In this document: piece after piece, positions 5,511 to 6,889 of the stretch
Layout of the letters: each line of letters starts with the position of its first letter
Numbering within the stretch: position 1 is the stretch's first letter
Source of the DNA: Ruminococcus sp. UBA4275
GTDB lineage: Bacteria > Bacillota > Clostridia > Oscillospirales > Ruminococcaceae
Assembly: GCA_002395085.1 (NCBI GenBank)
Contig: DGVV01000079.1
Span: 1-6,889 of the forward strand
DNA length: 6,889 nucleotides
Reading direction: 5' to 3'
Position numbers and translations under genes: made by a program
The notes under the pieces: generated by a model
Database searches by the model: none
What the model was told of the DNA's origin: nothing
Seen by the model: only the letters and a program-made list of their open reading frames with translations

Positions 5511-6818
5511 ATGAAAATACAACGGATGATTCCTGTGATGCTCGGCACGGCAATCTGCCTGACCGGCTGCGGCAAAACCGACGATCTGATTGTTCAGGAG
5601 AATCCGTTTCCGGTTGTGCTGATCGAAACGGCAGTCTCCGGAACAACAGGCAGCAGCACGGAAACAAATACCAGCTCGAAAAAAGAAACCATTACCACAG
5701 TCCGGCAAACAACAATCTCCAAAACCGAAACCGCCGTTTTGGGTACAACGCAGAACATGGCAGACGCAGCAGAAACCGCTGCACCGCAGGACAAGGGCAG
5801 TCATTCCGGCAAAGCTGCTGCCACGAATATGCTTTACGGCAAATGGGAAACCGTTTCTTTTTCCAAGGATTCCGGTGCGAGCGTTTCATATGACCTCTCT
5901 GATCCTGTACACAGAAGCTATTATATCGGGCTGGAGCTGAATGAAGGCGGGCAATCAACGCTGACAGTCGGAACAGAGGATCATTCTGCATCGACTTCCA
6001 TGCAGGGCAACCTTCTGACGGTTTGCACGGTCGATCCGAACGATCCGGTTGACATGGTATTTTCGGTCAGCGAGGACAGAACCCAAATGACCGCCGAGCT
6101 GATGAACGGCAGAATCATTGCAACGCTCAGGCGCATCAGCCGCGACTTTTCGATCAAAGACTTTCTGAACGCAAAACCGGTGCAGGATGCCTCTGCACTG
6201 ATCGGGGAATGGGTTTATGTGAATCCGCATTCTGTGACGGAGTCGGTGATTGAAGTGCAGGCAGACGGCTCATTTTTTGAAACACTTGTCGAAAACAATC
6301 TTATCACAGCCGGAACCGTCAAAGCAGAAAACGGCGGATATGCCTTCTATGACAGCGGGAATCATTTGCATCGGCGGTTCACACCTGATCCGCTGACGCC
6401 GAACATCTATCTGGATGAAACAGCAGAAGGCGGCAGGCTCATCAGCCTTGCGGAATGCGAACAGCCGAATGACTGGGGCTATTATGATCCTGTGATTTAC
6501 CCTGCAACCAGCATCAGCGTCGCAGCGCTGAACGGAATATGGAAGAATGCAGACGGCAGCGGTGAATCCTTTGAGATCTATGACGGCAGAAGCATTTATC
6601 ACGGCAGATTTGCGCTGACCGATGCGGACGGCAAAGAAGAACGCGGTGATGTCCGGCTGCAATATCAGTATAATCAGGACGGAGAAAAGAGATTTTGCTT
6701 TACCTTCTATGGAGATAACGGGAAAATATACTATACGCTGGATGCTTCCGGCTCGATTCCGATGAATGATCTGTTCGGCTATCAATCCGGCGAGCTGCAT
6801 TTTATCAGGCAGGAATAA
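5511..6818 (+). CDS. Lipoprotein B: Ser/Thr linker and three GxW modules
   Basis: A predicted surface lipoprotein of 435 residues. The signal peptide ends in the lipobox LTGC with lipidated Cys 20, the same position as in lipoprotein A. Residues about 40-105 form a Ser/Thr/Ala-rich linker. Three beta-rich modules of roughly 90-105 residues then follow, each opening with a G-x-W motif: GKW at 110, GEW at 232 and GIW at 342. This pattern recalls lipocalin-like lipoprotein domains. The third module ends GELHFIRQE and matches the module of lipoprotein A, which ends GGMHFIR. AGGAG at 5498-5502 is 8 bases before the chosen ATG at 5511; an upstream in-frame ATG at 5490 lacks such a site and would spoil the signal peptide. 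The gene lies downstream of the response regulator and has its own operator-bearing promoter. Its ligand and role are unknown. Confidence 0.87.
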   Translation: MKIQRMIPVMLGTAICLTGCGKTDDLIVQENPFPVVLIETAVSGTTGSSTETNTSSKKETITTVRQTTISKTETAVLGTTQNMADAAETAAPQDKGSHSGKAAATNMLYGKWETVSFSKDSGASVSYDLSDPVHRSYYIGLELNEGGQSTLTVGTEDHSASTSMQGNLLTVCTVDPNDPVDMVFSVSEDRTQMTAELMNGRIIATLRRISRDFSIKDFLNAKPVQDASALIGEWVYVNPHSVTESVIEVQADGSFFETLVENNLITAGTVKAENGGYAFYDSGNHLHRRFTPDPLTPNIYLDETAEGGRLISLAECEQPNDWGYYDPVIYPATSISVAALNGIWKNADGSGESFEIYDGRSIYHGRFALTDADGKEERGDVRLQYQYNQDGEKRFCFTFYGDNGKIYYTLDASGSIPMNDLFGYQSGELHFIRQE

Positions 6819-6827
6819 CAACATGAA

Positions 6828-6854
6828 AACAGACAGTCTGAACGGCTGTCTGTT
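6828..6854 (+). terminator. Possible terminator hairpin after lipoprotein B
   Basis: Nine paired bases (AACAGACAG 6828-6836 with CTGTCTGTT 6846-6854) enclose a nine-base loop, starting 9 bases after the stop codon. No T-run follows on the plus strand; the A4 at 6826-6829 gives a short T-run on the minus strand. It may be a weak or two-way terminator. The last 35 bases of the window hold nothing I can assign. Confidence 0.4.
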
Positions 6855-6889
6855 CAGCTTGTAGATAAGGTGTCTCCGACGGATTTATA

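Noticed and set aside
6270..6824. Minus-strand frame of 184 codons under lipoprotein B
   Set aside because: It is antisense to a well-supported lipoprotein gene and lacks start signals and any recognisable motif.

Overview
The window looks like chromosomal DNA of a low-to-mid GC Gram-positive gut-type Clostridium relative, most likely the Ruminococcus/Oscillospiraceae group. The grounds are strong AGGAG ribosome sites with ATG and TTG starts, lipoproteins with Thr/Ala/Ser-rich linkers behind the lipobox, a zinc-ribbon/PH-like gene, and an intergenic hairpin repeat of a type I recall from that group. This assignment rests on style and memory, not on a search.

Layout: (1) bases 1-308 are non-coding, with a cluster of small hairpins followed by a good sigma-A promoter. 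(2) A plus-strand operon, 312-1881, encodes a six-helix membrane protein with a soluble C-terminal domain, then a zinc-ribbon segment and a PH-like segment. The last two are probably one gene broken by an in-frame TAA and a -1 frameshift. (3) A minus-strand terminator at 1890-1924 separates this operon from the convergent lipoprotein gene. (4) From 1937 to 6818 lies a mirror-symmetric signalling locus: lipoprotein A and a histidine kinase on the minus strand, and an OmpR-type response regulator and lipoprotein B on the plus strand. The kinase and regulator genes are back to back, and each is followed by one lipoprotein gene.

The main discovery is a 16-bp palindrome of consensus ATTACAA-NN-TTGTAAT that occurs three times. 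Each copy lies exactly 27 bases upstream of a TATAAT -10 box: one before lipoprotein A, one before the histidine kinase and one before lipoprotein B. The two copies in front of the lipoproteins also start exactly 4 bases after the stop codon of the kinase or the regulator. The identical geometry strongly suggests these are binding sites of the regulator encoded in the middle, so the locus would be a self-contained regulon. In the kinase-regulator gap the site also sits 13 bases upstream of the regulator start codon, where bound regulator could affect both divergent genes.

The two lipoproteins share the plan of lipobox, low-complexity linker and beta-rich modules beginning G-x-W, plus a matching module that ends in HFIR. 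They are probably paralogous surface proteins made in response to the signal the kinase senses. The signal and the function of the lipoproteins cannot be read from the sequence.
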